Shown here piece after piece: positions 1 through 10,560 of a stretch of 64,000 nt of DNA (position 1 is the stretch's first letter; each line of letters begins with the position of its first letter). The stretch covers positions 23,286,118 to 23,350,117 of the forward strand of contig ML679959.1 of assembly GCA_007922225.1 (NCBI GenBank). The letters run 5' to 3'. This DNA is from Emydura subglobosa (Eukaryota > Chordata > Testudines > Chelidae). The notes below the pieces were generated by a model, which saw nothing but the letters and a program-made list of their open reading frames with translations, did not search any database and was not told where the DNA came from. The position numbers and the translations under genes are program-made.

Positions 1-60
1 GTTAAATCTTTCTCACTCTGTTCAGTGCCTAGCACACTTTAAGTGCTACTGGAATACAAA
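1..60 (+). repeat. 3' tail fragment of MIR/L2-type SINE
   Basis: The stretch from about 25 to 60 reads as a short 'cagtgcctagcaca...gtgctactggaatacaaataat' type tail. It resembles the tail seen in fuller copies at 30190-30480 and 47533-47810. The head of the element is missing or lies before the window, and divergence is high. Confidence 0.45.
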
Positions 61-302
61 TAATTAATAATTATAAACATTCTATGCAGAACTGAACTAT
101 TTATGCAGAACCAGTCAGTCTGTACTCTTTATTAAAAGCTCTGCCAAAGAGTGAGGGCAGCTGGTCTAGGGTCTGGGTAGAAAAGAGGCACATGCAGCGT
201 ATAAGCCTGGTTGGGGTTGCAACTGTAAACATGTCACCAATAATCAAAGCACTCAGCAAGTTGCAGGTATGTTGGTGATCGATCAATGATATGGCTCGCC
301 TC

Positions 303-515
303 ACTATAGTACCTGGGCACCTCACAATCTTTAATGCATTTATTCAACCTCACAATACACCTGTGCGGTAGGACAGAGCTATTTTCCCCATTTTACAGGT
401 GGAGAATTGAGGCAGAGAGAGATTAAGTAACTTGCCCAAGGTTACATACGATGCCCGTGGTAGAGCAGGGATTGATCCCAGGTCTCCCATGGCTCAGGCT
501 GGCACTGTAGCTACT
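303..515 (-). repeat. tRNA-derived SINE (MIR/Cry-like), minus strand
   Basis: Read on the minus strand, this has a tRNA-like box B (GGGATCAATCC, at 468-480). It continues with the diagnostic 'gcaagttacttaatctctctctgcctcaa' and 'tgtaaaatggggaaaatag' core, and then a 'cattaaagattgtgaggtgc' section. This is the general MIR/CORE-SINE layout and resembles the Cry-type SINEs of turtles. The short open frames over it are incidental. Confidence 0.75.
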
Positions 516-519
516 GGAT

Positions 520-1300
520 CATTCTTCCTCCCGATCAGTGAGATTGATGGAGCTGCTGTACCTTCAGTTGATTCTCTGGCATGCCTCAATGTGCTGTTTT
601 TGTGGGAGATGGTGGAGGAGGGGACAGTACATTGGCACCTCAGCCATGAGAGTAGCTAACTATGGACCCCCTCCTGATCCCTTAGCACAAACCAAACACT
701 TCAGGCACACATACTGTAGCAAAGTCTTTCTGACTGATGTCTTTTCATTTTGTATTTGTACTGTCGCTGTTCATTCGACCCACAGCTAAGCCCAGATGAA
801 CTCGGCTACAGGCACTGCACAGACCTGAGCAGCGTACTATTAACATGTTAATTGCTCATGCCCCCATATTTGGGAAAGTTCATATCTGTACTCTCAGCTG
901 GAGTGCAGTTAGGTGATTCAGAAGAGACAGTTTCCAGACAGGAAGAGAAAGTACGGAGCTATTGAGTCAATAAAGCTTACTCCCAATCCAGACCAGCCCT
1001 GTGTGACTGGCTCCCATTACACAAGTATCTCAGACAGCAGCTTTTGAGGATCCTAGGACCAGCATGGTAAACATTTTATTTGCTGCCCAAGGATCCGTTT
1101 GAAGGTGGTGAAAACTCGCAAAGGAATTTCAAATAGACTGACAGCCACAGAGGACATTCCATTCTCTAAAAAGGGGAGTGATCATGTCACATCACTGCAT
1201 TGTTCTGAACGTTAGACCGGAACATTTAGGTTCAAATTCTGCTCTCAGCTACATCAATGTATATCTGGAATAATTCCAGTACAGTCACTTCTGGAGGACA
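520..1300. other. No recognisable gene or repeat
   Basis: The sequence is unique-looking and I see no motif-bearing reading frame. A weak stretch at about 1217-1275 ('aaattctgctctcagctacatcaatgtatatctggaataattccag') may be an old copy of the short palindromic element described at 38744-38811. Confidence 0.5.
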
Positions 1301-1399
1301 GAAACAGGGTGCCATGGGTGTGTAAACCCCATTCTACCACAGCCACTAGGGGGTTAACAGGCAGGCAAGCTATCTTCTCACTTGTGTCTAATTGCTGGG

Positions 1400-1925
1400 C
1401 CAGCAACAGCTTGGGGATGAAGAAGGCTGGAGATCAGAGAAGAGGGGTGGCTGCTAGAAAAACCAAGAGACTCTCTAGAGAAGATCCCTTCAGCAGCAGA
1501 CTGGGAGGAGGCTGCCTAAGAAGTTAGACTTCCAGAGAGAGAGAATCAGAGAACATGAGTTTGGAAAAGGACTATAAGAGAGGTGAGGTAGGCAGCAGCC
1601 CAGGAAAGCAACAAGGAATTGTGAGGAACCAGGCCTAGCTGCTTAACAAAGGGTCCCTGGGCTGCAACCCAGAGGCATGGGTGGACCTGGGTTCCCCTTT
1701 CACCCCTATCAAAGGAGCTAATAAAACCCCTTGGAGCACATGGTCAGAGTTCTGTAAGGGCCTGGGATTATTGAGCCTTTGATCAGGCAATTGGACTCCT
1801 GGTCGATCAGACTCTTTATTGCCATGGAAGGAGGGAGACTATAAATGACCCGGTTGAAGACACAAGAGGACGCCACCTAGCACAGAGCCAAATGACTGTT
1901 GGTGGGGTGGGGGGAAACTGAGGCA
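1400..1925. repeat. Possible unclassified interspersed repeat
   Basis: The segment is purine-rich and contains phrases such as 'ctgggctgcaacccagaggcatgggtggacctgggttcccc'. These resemble a high-copy turtle repeat of uncertain class, perhaps LTR-related. No TSD, terminal repeat or protein motif could be fixed, so class and limits are uncertain. Confidence 0.3.
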
Positions 1926-2635
1926 GAGTGGACATCGTACAGTGCACAGCCACAAGATGTTGCTGGCTGGCAAAAGTTTCCCAGACATGGGTTGCTAATT
2001 TGAGACAGGAGATGCTGATCCAGAGAGGACCAGAAATGTCCTGGCACACCCTAGAGTTAGAATGGACATTGAAAGGAGTAGAGACCAAAACTATGAGATC
2101 AGAAGCCCTTGGTGCTGTCACTCCCTCCAGCTTCTGTCGCCAGTATACACTTCCTATGTCTCACTGCCCTGTAGCAGTGACTAAGGAGAGTGCTCACGTA
2201 TTCCTGGCATATGGTTCAAACCTGTGAAAATATTTTGGTGGGGAACGTGTGAATTGGGGGACATGCTGATGCTGCATACTAATGAACCAAGCAAGCATCG
2301 TCTCATCCATTCATATCCATCTATCACTGGGGAATCTAAAGTATTCAAGGTCCTAGATTTCCCAAAATACTTGGACCCAGACTCTGATCCCTTACTCATA
2401 TTGAGTAGCACTTTATTCCATAAGTAGGAACAACAGGACTCTCAGTGGTGTAAATTTATTCAGCAAGAGTGAGTATGTCAGAATCTATTCCTTGGAAACT
2501 TGTCTGGGGCCGGTTGGAGCCATTCTGAGGATTAGACAGTTACTATGCACCTAAGTTAGCTATGCCCACTCATGCAGTCCATTGTTCCATAGGAGTCCAG
2601 TCCTGCCAGATGCTGAGTGCTTCTGAGAAATGTTG
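1926..2635. other. No recognisable feature
   Basis: The sequence is unique-looking. Open frames of up to about 100 codons on both strands carry no domain I recognise and no splice-site support. Confidence 0.45.
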
Positions 2636-2702
2636 ATGGGCCTCAATTCCATTAAAGTCTATGGGAGTTGAGGGTGCTTGGCACGCTGCAGAAATGGGCC
2701 CC
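2636..2702. repeat. Copy of short palindromic dispersed element
   Basis: The phrase 'gggcctcaattccattaaagtctatgggagttgagggtgcttggcac' belongs to the same dispersed family as the clean hairpin at 38744-38811 and the copy at 60683-60752. Confidence 0.5.
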
Positions 2703-4540
2703 TCATGTGCACTTAAGTGTAACCTAATCTGCTTAAAGCATGTTTGCTTTTTGATTTTCAGATTCTTAACTTGGTCAAATAAATATCAGTTTCCTCCAGA
2801 GTAAGACTGAGCATTGCTCCTCAGCGAGCACTATTTCCATGCTGAGTTGGAACTTGGCCATTTTGACTGCAAAGATATTATAACGAAAAAGGTCTGCTGT
2901 TTTGTTTTGTTTTTAAATACAGTGGGGAAATGCATTTTTTCCACTCATTCAGTAAAGTCTGAGCTCTTTTTGCTCAAACTTTTAAAGTTAAAAAAAGAAA
3001 AAAAAAAAAAAGCCTTTAAATGAGAACCAAGCACAGCAAATTTCAGCCCAGAAGATGAATGTTTCAAAAAGTTATGGTCATCTGAACCTAGGGATTTATA
3101 AAAACATTGTATTATAATCTTATTGGTAATAGAGCTTCAGGCTATAACAAATAAATTAAACAAAAACAGGCTGAAATTAATAGCCAGGAGCAATAACAAT
3201 ACTCATAATTAGACTTAGCAGAATTCAATTTTTATGAATTTCGACAGATAATATTGATTATTTTTAAGCATCTTTTATATTTTTATCAATGTAAATGTGT
3301 TGGTTGCGTGAAATTATGGGGTTTTAGGCCTTTTTTTCTATTTTTATCAGTTTAAAGTTTCACTGTTGCCAGATATTACTGGCGGAGAGGGTGGGGGGAG
3401 GTAAGTCGAATAGTAATTATTAAATGACAGTAGGTGTAGAGATTCAAAAAATTAAAGCTTTATAACTGTTAAGACACAAATTGTCAACATCATATGTCAA
3501 AATATACAAAGTAAACATCCTTAAATTAAATTCTAATAAATTCTCAAGCAGCATCTTTCTGACTTTCCCTGTCTGTACATTTTGACTATTATTGATGGAA
3601 ATATTTTTGTCATCAGTTCATGTGTGTATGATGGAACTGATGTTTACCAATAAAAATCTAATCCTTCCAAGCCTACTTATAATTAAATATTTGAGAATGG
3701 GTAGTCTTGAAATGTTAAATATTTTGATATCAGGTCAGTTTTGCCAGGACCTCTTAAGAGCAAAGAAAAAAGGAGCATGTTCAGCCAAGTGGAGGTCCGT
3801 ATCTTGCGTTTCTGGTTATGACTATATTTCTTACGTAGTTAATTTTAATTTCAAAAGCTTTCAGATCTAACTATATTGTGTCCATACTGTGCAAGGGAAA
3901 TGGTCATATACTGTACACGTTTTGGTTTTTTAAAAAGTCAGTTTGAGTTTCATTTTCTTCTTAGGTCAAAGGTCAAAACATTTCACAATAGAGGTCAACT
4001 GAATGTGGAGGCCAGGGTTATGGGAGAAGCCTCCTATCTGATTAGCAAGCAAATTGCTCTAGGGGCTGTCAATCACAGTTTGACTAGTTCAGCAACACAA
4101 ATGCACATTTATTTTTAGCCTATCTGTGCCTGGCTAGCAATAGAAGTTAAGGGAATGATCTTGAGACATGCTGAACATTCAGCTCCTATTGAAGCAAACA
4201 GAAGTTGCGAGTATTCAGCGCATTTCATGACAGGCCCGATATTGGCACAAATGCTGGTCGCTAAATGTAATGAGTCAAAAAAAAGTTGGCATTCAGTTTC
4301 TAGAAAATCAATACTCTATAAAAGTATCTTAACTGGTTTTTATAAAGTGTTTCTGTTGTTCTCAATCAGCGAGAGCATAGAATAAGGTGTTATATATTAG
4401 ATAGTATTAACATCTAATGTATAGTTCTTCCTTCTACACTCACACTAAGAACAACAGAAAGATTTTTTTAAATTAGTAAGATGCCGTTATAAAGAGAACT
4501 GTATAGAATACACACTAATATATAGCGCCTGATTACACAT
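2703..4540. other. AT-rich non-coding stretch without recognised repeats
   Basis: The stretch is strongly AT-rich with no repeat I can name. From about 3060 to 3560 it has a high density of AATAAA/TAATTA-type words, and a poly-A run sits at 2999-3010. It could contain conserved non-coding sequence, but nothing in the sequence alone proves that. Confidence 0.4.
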
Positions 4541-4550
4541 TCATAATATG

Positions 4551-4624
4551 TATATTTATTTATATGTGTGTGTGTGTATATAGATGTGCGTGTGTGTGTG
4601 TGTGTAGGTGTGTATAAAAATATA
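4551..4624. repeat. (TG)n/(TA)n microsatellite
   Basis: Alternating TG runs separated by TATA and GTGCG interruptions, flanked by AT-rich DNA. It is a compound, imperfect dinucleotide repeat. Confidence 0.9.
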
Positions 4625-5660
4625 AATAACCTAGCAATGTATCTATATTTATATGATGTCTACATTTTTGCCCTCTTACAGTGAATTCCAACATTAAAAA
4701 AAAAACAAAAAAAACCTCTAACTATGCCATCCCCTTTCTGTTTTGTTTAATAAACTTAAAGAAAAATGACTTGAAGCTGTCTTTACAAACAAGCTGCATC
4801 TGTTTAATATAAAAGTGGGGGGGGGAAATAATAAAAGCACTACTTTTTGGAATATCCTAATAACCTGAGGAAAAATAGCATCCATCTGGTCTGCAGTATA
4901 TCTGGTTTTTACATCAGCTGAATGTTTTTAGGATTACAAGATTCAACACTTATCTTTAAGTAGAGTGAGTTTCTAAAGATGTAGCATCCAGAAACTTGTG
5001 AGTAATCTGTCGTCTTAGAAGTATAATATTGTGTTACCAGATCTGCTGAGCAAATGCACAATAAAGTTAATCCTTTGGTTCTGGAAAAGCTGTAGGTATT
5101 GCAATGGCAGATGTGCAGAAAGAGAAGTGTTTACATTTGTTAGGGCTTGTGAAGCAGCAAATCTTGCCAGTTCACAAGTATTTGAATTTCTTGCAAACAG
5201 TTACCTCGAGGCTGTGATGGAGGAGAAGAAGGACTCAAGAGGCTTACTGAGCCCTGTTGAAGTACTGGCAAATCTGTCTTGCATTTGAGTTGTTATGGAG
5301 GGGTTGACATCTTCCTTCATTTTCTTATCTGTCTCTTACAAAGCACCTTCTGCATATTTAGTTTTCTTCAAAGTTATCTGTATCTGTATCTAGGTATTTC
5401 CAACACACCCATTTCTGTGGTATCCCAGGGTAAAAAATTACATGGAACAATATTCAGTTATAAGTAATACATTCTTCACCTCTTCCTTCTTATTCTGTCC
5501 TGTGGTGTGCAAGGAAGACTTTAGTTTATGGAGCTTGTTGTGTGTGTGTGAAGGGACTATTTCTTACCTTGATTTGTGTGGTGGGATACTTTTCTTACCT
5601 TGAAGAAAGCATAGACTGGTCACTCTTCAGGGACCTGGGTGTGGCAAGGCTATTTCAAAG
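4625..5660. other. No recognisable feature
   Basis: AT-rich, unique-looking DNA. An 85-codon open frame at 5031-5288 contains an acidic, lysine-rich C-terminal part but resembles no family I know, and it lacks convincing splice or promoter context. Confidence 0.4.
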
Positions 5661-5661
5661 A

Positions 5662-5692
<31 letters not shown>
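5661..5692. repeat. (ATT)n microsatellite
   Basis: About ten uninterrupted ATT units, directly next to the non-LTR retrotransposon fragment that follows. Confidence 0.9.
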
Positions 5693-5693
5693 T

Positions 5694-6950
5694 GTGTTTA
5701 GGGCACCTTTTCCCACCACCGTCCTCTGTAATGGGTTAGAGACGGACCCATTCACCATTCATACTGGTGTTAAGCAGGGCTGTGTTATTGCCCCAACCCT
5801 TTTCTCCATCTATCTTGCCGTAATCTTGATTCTTATTCGTGATCGTCTTTCCTCCGCTGTTGAGATTGAATATCGCATGGATGGCCAGCTTTTCAATCTG
5901 CGGCATCTCCATTCTCAAACTAAGGTCACCAGGACTGTTATTACCAACCTTCGGTATGCTGACAACTGTGCCGTCCACACAAACACCGAGGCTGACTTGC
6001 AATTCACCCTAGATCTCTTCTCAGGTGCCTATCATAGCCTAGGACTCTCTTGCAACGTTGGGAGGTCTAAGGTGCTCCACCAGCCTGCCCCAGCACAAGT
6101 TGTCCCTCTTCCCCCACCGATTGTCATCGACGGTGAATCCCTGGAAAATGTTGAGCATTTCCCTTACCTTGGTAGCCACCTCTCCCAAGCAGCCAACCTT
6201 GAAGTAGAGATTGAACATAGGATCCGTTGTGCCAGCACATCCTTTGGAAAGTTGCTCCATCCTGTCTTTATCGACAGAGATCTGCGGAGGGAAACTAAGA
6301 GCCTGGTCTACAATACCGTAGTTATCCCCACTCTTCTTTATGGTGTGAGACATGGGTGACATATCAAAGCCATTTTAAGTGTTGGGAGTGGTACTAACAG
6401 TGCTGCCTTAGGAAGATTCTCCATGTCAGATGGGAAGACTGTCGCACCAATGCCAGCATTCTCTCTGCAGCTAACATCACCAGTGTTGAGGCGAAGATTA
6501 TGAAACATCAACTTGGCTGGGCTGGTCATTGTGTGAGGATGGCTGATATCATCTTCCAAAGCAAGTCCTCTTTTGTCAATTTAGTCATGGTAAGAGGACC
6601 CATGGAAGACAGGAAATGCGACAAGGACACCTTGAAAGTATTTCTTAAGAAGGGAGGCACTGACTCCACAAATTGGGAAAAGCTGGCTGGCAATAGACTG
6701 CAATGACGTCACATCATATATCAAACTTCAACCCGTTTTGAAGAGAATCGCCTTGCACAAGAGGCTGAGAAATGGCAGAGGAGGAAGGAAAGTGTAGAGC
6801 ATCCTGGCCAGCAGTTGTACTCTCTCCAAGTAACCACCTCTCACATACGTGGAAAAACCTATAGAGCATGAATTAGACTCCTCAGCCATCTAGTTTCATC
6901 AATGACTTTCCCACTAGAAGACGCCATCCTTGTATCAAGGGATAGCTGCC
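5694..6950 (+). mobile_element. Non-LTR retrotransposon fragment (RTE/jockey-like), 5'-truncated
   Basis: This 1.25 kb fragment carries the C-terminal half of a reverse transcriptase gene and a short 3' region. The endonuclease and N-terminal RT are absent, as expected for 5' truncation during target-primed reverse transcription. It is followed at once by a minus-strand SINE. The clade is not certain: the 'FPYLGS...EIEHRIR...LLYG...LRKIL...HQLGWAGH' series is shared by RTE-like and related elements of many animals. Confidence 0.7.
5709..6890 (+). pseudogene. Reverse transcriptase C-terminal half, frameshifted
   Basis: The first open part (to 6359) contains the RT motif B region TGVKQGCVIAPTLFSIYL. 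It then has motif C as YADN where active enzymes have YADD, then the thumb region VEHFPYLGSHLS and VVIPTLLYG. Just after LLYG, near 6345, the frame breaks. A one-base shift recovers the expected continuation, and after a stop that frame runs through CLRKILHVRW and MKHQLGWAGHCVRM (6500-6706). The normal product copies element RNA into DNA at a nicked target. The lost second catalytic aspartate, the shift and the stop show this copy is dead. The conserved order of domains makes the family call firm; the exact clade is open. Confidence 0.75.
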
Positions 6951-6956
6951 ACCACC

Positions 6957-7235
6957 AATAATTATTTATATTTATTTTTTATTACAGTAGCCCCTAGAGG
7001 CCTCAACTGAGATTGAGACCCCACATAGTGAGAGATGGTCCCTTCCTTGAGAAACTTACAATCCAACTAGAAAAGAGAGTCAAAGAGTGAGATGGAAACA
7101 GAAACAGAGGTGCAGAGTGGTGAAGTGACTTGCTTCAAAGCGCACAGCCGGTGTGATGGAAGGCCAACAGAGCTGGGACTAGAACTCAGGTCTTCAGACT
7201 CCCAGCGTGTTTCACACATAGGATGCATAGTCAAC
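6957..7235 (-). repeat. Near full-length tRNA-derived SINE, minus strand
   Basis: The plus strand starts with an AT-rich tail (aataattatttatatt). It continues with 'cagtagcccctagaggcc', the L2-like tail 'gagaaacttacaatccaactag', the 'agaggtgcagagtggtgaagtgacttgc' core, and a box B complement near 7172-7190 (minus strand GAGTTCTAGTCC). This order is that of an L2-mobilised MIR-like SINE. Confidence 0.8.
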
Positions 7236-7239
7236 CTGA

Positions 7240-8320
7240 TTTTTGGAAGACTAGAATTCGCAGCTGTGACCCTTCCACCAGAAACACTACATTTCTTCAT
7301 TCTGGGCATGGACTGAGAAACGCAGCTGTCATGAAGGGTCAGAGAGAAAGTCTCTGAGGGCCCAGCTCATTAGTGGCTTTGAAAATTAAGACCAAGAACA
7401 CCTTGAATTGGATCTGGAATTGGAAAGGGAAGTAATAGAGCAAGAGGAGCACAAGAGTGATGGGTTTAGACTGTGAACAGTGTTACTTAGCAAATGTGCT
7501 GCACAAATTTGGATCAGCTGGACCTTCCTCATGGCCTCTACATTCAGTTCAGTCTGCAGCAGTTCAGTCTGGAATCAACACATGTAAGCTCATAGTGATA
7601 AGGTCCATATCCAGTAAAAATAAATACAATCTCCCAGACAGCCAAAGATTAAAAATGGCATTTCTGGTCACTGTCACTATTCTGCCTATCCAGGAGCAGT
7701 GAAGAATCCAGCAAGACACCAAAAGTACAGTTCATCTTGACCACTGGGATGCAGACGCCTCAGTAGAAGACGATGATAGTTCTAGCCTTGGCAAGCTCTT
7801 CAAAACGTTTCCTACCCAGATCACCTCTATCTTGCCTCGGTTCAGTGTTATTTCCTCATCCAGTTGCTTATCTATATAGGGATATCATGAGCTATCTGAT
7901 TGACACTGCAGGGAGGGAAATCTGGATATCTAAATACTGTTGGCTCTGAAGGCCCATGGAACTTCACCCCGAATATCCTCAGGGAGGAGGAGTTGCCCAT
8001 CACAACGCTTAGGCTGCTTTCAGAGAGGACTGACTGAAAGCAGCTTAGTGCCATTCCGCCCACCCCTGCCCGGCTCACTCAGGTGACTCAATACCTTCTC
8101 ATGGTCAATGTTGCTGAAGGCTGCCGACAGATCTAATCCTTGCAGCATGCAAGCATGCTCAATTTTCATAACTATGAGAACATAATTCACCAGTATAACC
8201 AGTGCTTTCTCTGTTATATCCTGGTTTGAAACCCTTCTGGGAGAGTCCTTATGATATGAGCAGAGGTCAGATGCTGTTGGAAGTGGTTAGTCACCAGCTT
8301 CTCATTTATTGTGTGAAGGA
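7240..8320 (-). pseudogene. Decayed L2-type LINE reverse transcriptase
   Basis: On the minus strand, fragments of an L2-type RT occur in the right order in several frames. They are LDLSAAFSNIDHE (8094-8138, RT motif A region), GVLLDSSLLLD (about 7690-7720, just after motif C in L2) and IQFKVFLVLIFKATNELGP (about 7360-7430, C-terminal region before the 3' UTR). The motif B and C blocks are eroded, and many stops and shifts separate the fragments, so this is an old copy. The encoded enzyme would have driven L2 and, by tail recognition, SINE movement. Limits are approximate because divergence is high. Confidence 0.7.
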
Positions 8321-8471
8321 AGGGTTCCTCACCCATTAAGTCAACGTTTTCAACCTCTGGGAATTGAACACAAAATTTTAGTCGGTCATAAAATCACAGA
8401 AAACTTTTCTGCCCAAGTTTTTTGTCAACATTTTGATGGGGCCATAGTGGAAGGGGGGACATTTCAATTGC

Positions 8472-8560
8472 TGTATGAGCTGGTCAAAACCCATCAAAAA
8501 TCTTTTGAAAAATATGAAATTTTTAATTAAAAGCTTGAAAAAATTTGGCCAGCTCTACCC
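8472..8560. repeat. Foldback MITE-like element
   Basis: Left end 'gtatgagctggtcaaaa' (8473-8489) and right end 'aaatttggccagctctac' (8541-8558) are imperfect inverted copies around an AT-rich centre. The DNA just before it (8380-8470) has the same A/T-rich 'gaaaacttttctgccc' style, as do 23460-23660 and 36040-36370. It is probably a short DNA element of a dispersed family. Confidence 0.45.
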
Positions 8561-8621
8561 AAAATGAAGCCTTAAGAGACAAAAACCTTGGTACATATAA
8601 AAGAACCCCTTCAATAGAAAT

Positions 8622-8774
8622 TGTAGTATAGTGGCCAAAGCCTAGGATAGGGTCTCGAGATCTGGCTCCTATCCTTGTCTCTTCTACTGATTTTCTGGCT
8701 GACCTTGATCAAGTCACCTAACCTCTTTGAGAGATTGATGTACAATTTGTAAAATGGAGATAATGATACTATGA
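8622..8774 (+). repeat. SINE, 5' part (interrupted by CR1)
   Basis: A tRNA-like head begins about 8628 (tagtggccaaagcctagga). The core 'gaccttgatcaagtcacctaacctctttgagag...tgtaaaatggagataatgatac' follows, then stops abruptly at the CR1 junction near 8772-8777. The missing rest of the SINE resumes at about 10148. Confidence 0.7.
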
Positions 8775-9842
8775 TACCTTGACTTTAGCAAAGCTTTTGA
8801 TACTGTCTCGCACAGTATTCTTATCAGCAAGTTAAAGAAGTATGGGTTGGATGAATGGACTATAAAATGGATAGAGAACTGGCTAGAGCATAGGGCTCAA
8901 CGTGTAGTGATCAATGGCTCCATGTCTAGCTGGCAACCGGTCACAAGTGGAGTTCCCCAGGGTTCGGTCCTGGGGCCGGTTTTGTTCAACATCTTTATTA
9001 ATGATCTGGAGGATGGGGTAGATTGCACCCTCAGCAAGTTTGCGGACGACACTAAGCTGGGGGGAGTGGTAGATACCCTGGAGGGTAGGGATAGGATACA
9101 GAGTGACCTAAACAAACTGGAGGATTGGGCCAAAAGAAATCTAATGAGGTTCAACAAGGACAAGTGCAGAGTCCTCCACTTAGTAAGGAAGAATCCCATG
9201 CACAGCTATAGACTGGGGACCGACGAGCTGGGCAGCAGCTCTGCAGAAAAGGACCTGGGGGTAACGGTGGATAAAAAGCTGGATATGAGTCAGCAGTGTG
9301 CCCTGGTTGTCAAGAAGGCTAATGGAATATTGGGCTGCATTAGGAGGGGCATTGCCAGCAGGTCACGGGAAGTGATTATTCCCCTCTATTCGGCATTGGT
9401 GAGGCCGCATTTAGAATACTGTGTCCAGTTTTGGGCCCCCCACTACAAAAAAGATGTGGACAATTTGGAGAGAGTGCAGCGGAGGGCAACCAAAATGATT
9501 TTGGGGCTGGAGCACAGGACTTATGAGGAGAGGCTGAGGGAACTGGGCTTGTTTAGTCTGCAAAAGAGAAGAGTGAGGGGGGATTTGATAGCGGCTTTTA
9601 ACTACCTGAAAGGGGGTTCCAGGGAGGATGGGGCTAGGCTGTTCTCGGTGGTGGCAGATGACAGAACAAGGAGCAACGGTCTCAAGTTGCAGGGGGGGAG
9701 GTCTAGGTTGGACATTAGGAAAAAGTTTTTTACTAGGAGGGTGGTGAAGCATTGGAATGGGTTACCTAGGGAGGTGGTGGAATCTCCATCCTTACAGGTT
9801 TTTAAGCTGAGGCTTGACAAAGCCCTGGTTGGGATGATATAG
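8775..9842 (+). CDS. CR1 reverse transcriptase, C-terminal part, open
   Basis: The frame is open for 355 codons from the truncation point to TAG at 9840-9842. There is no true start: an in-frame TGA lies in SINE sequence at 8772-8774. The product would be the palm and thumb of an RNA-dependent DNA polymerase that primes on nicked chromosomal DNA. Motif [12 protein letters not shown] starts at 8781. Motif [15 protein letters not shown] is near 8949-8990. Motif C FADDTKL has its catalytic Asp-Asp codons at 9045-9050. The C-terminal block ends [22 protein letters not shown]. All catalytic residues visible in this portion are intact, with no frameshift. Without a promoter, the N-terminal fingers and the endonuclease it cannot act alone. 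Confidence 0.88.
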   Translation, partial: YLDFSKAFDTVSHSILISKLKKYGLDEWTIKWIENWLEHRAQRVVINGSMSSWQPVTSGVPQGSVLGPVLFNIFINDLEDGVDCTLSKFADDTKLGGVVDTLEGRDRIQSDLNKLEDWAKRNLMRFNKDKCRVLHLVRKNPMHSYRLGTDELGSSSAEKDLGVTVDKKLDMSQQCALVVKKANGILGCIRRGIASRSREVIIPLYSALVRPHLEYCVQFWAPHYKKDVDNLERVQRRATKMILGLEHRTYEERLRELGLFSLQKRRVRGDLIAAFNYLKGGSREDGARLFSVVADDRTRSNGLKLQGGRSRLDIRKKFFTRRVVKHWNGLPREVVESPSLQVFKLRLDKALVGMI

Positions 9843-9930
9843 CTGAGGTTAGTCCTGCTTTGAGCAGGGGGTTGGACTAGATGACCTCCTGAGGTCCCTT
9901 CCAACTCTAATATTCTATGATTCTATGATT
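8775..9930 (+). mobile_element. CR1 LINE, 5'-truncated, young
   Basis: The fragment begins in the middle of the reverse transcriptase and runs to a standard CR1 3' end. After the stop comes 'gttggactagatgacctcctgaggtcccttccaactctaatattctatgattctatgattctatgat' in pieces that match the CR1 3' UTR and its ATTCTATG octamer tail (about 9905-9930). The endonuclease and the ORF1 region are absent. The open frame and intact tail mark it as one of the youngest insertions in the window. Confidence 0.92.
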
Positions 9931-10147
9931 CTATGATCTTCTCCTTCTCTATTAGCTAGGGTGTAGTTTGAGAAAAAGGCTGGGAGAAAGGGAATTGAAA
10001 TAAAGTGGTGTTTTGCTGTGTGGTGCCACCTCTGGCCAGCTCTAGGAGAGGTAGATGCATCTGTGTGGGGGCTCTGGCTGCATTAAAGTTTGTTGGATTT
10101 TTGTTTTAACACAACGGGGTCTCACCTCTTCCTTTGGATGCCCCTGA
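9931..10147. repeat. Unclassified insert between CR1 tail and SINE remainder
   Basis: About 215 bp lie between the CR1 octamer tail and the resumption of the interrupted SINE. The segment contains AATAAA and ATTAAA words and ends 'cttcctttggatgcccctgacgttaca'. It could be a 3' transduction carried with the CR1 or a separate LTR-like or SINE-like insertion; the sequence does not decide. Confidence 0.4.
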
Positions 10148-10235
10148 CGTTACAATACTTACCTATCTCACAGGGGTGTGTGCCAGACTTCATTGTTTAA
10201 TGTTTGTAAATCACATGCAGCTCTTCAGATCGAAG
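10148..10235 (+). repeat. SINE, 3' part (continues 8622-8774)
   Basis: The phrase 'caatacttacctatctcacaggggtgtgtgccagacttcattgtttaatgtttgtaaatcac' is the expected continuation of the SINE core that stops at 8774. The two halves therefore formed one element before the CR1 arrived. Confidence 0.65.
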
Positions 10236-10464
10236 GTGCTGTAAATTGGAAAGGGGATTTTTTTTATATCACTTCTGATTTTTTTTCCCCCACTTGTGCG
10301 AGATTTAAATGTCAAGCCAGGCATTTTTTTTTTCCCCCATCAGAAAATTCTTGGATTGTCCAGGCAGTGTAAAAGCCATATTCAATTACCAGTTGGCTTA
10401 TTTAAATAGCAATGGAAAAGTATTACGATGAGTTGCCGTATAGATGGTTTATGAATAGATTAGT

Positions 10465-10560
10465 CATTCAGTGAGTTAGCTCAAAGCATCAGCCTTTTTG
10501 TTCTGGAAACTAGAGTTCAAATCCTAGTTTAAAGCTAAATGTTGTGCTCCCGTGTGGGCT
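10465..10560 (+). repeat. tRNA-like SINE head fragment
   Basis: A box A-like 'tgagttagctca' (about 10473-10484) is followed by a box B-like 'gagttcaaatcc' (about 10512-10523) at tRNA-like spacing. No full cloverleaf is apparent, so this is a decayed SINE promoter and not a working tRNA gene. Confidence 0.4.

Noticed and set aside
5031..5288. Open frame of 85 codons with acidic/lysine-rich end
   Set aside because: Considered as a terminal exon, but there is no clear acceptor in phase and no similarity I recognise.
4551..5692. CRISPR-like or tandem array
   Set aside because: Only simple microsatellites are present; no repeat-spacer structure exists anywhere in the window.
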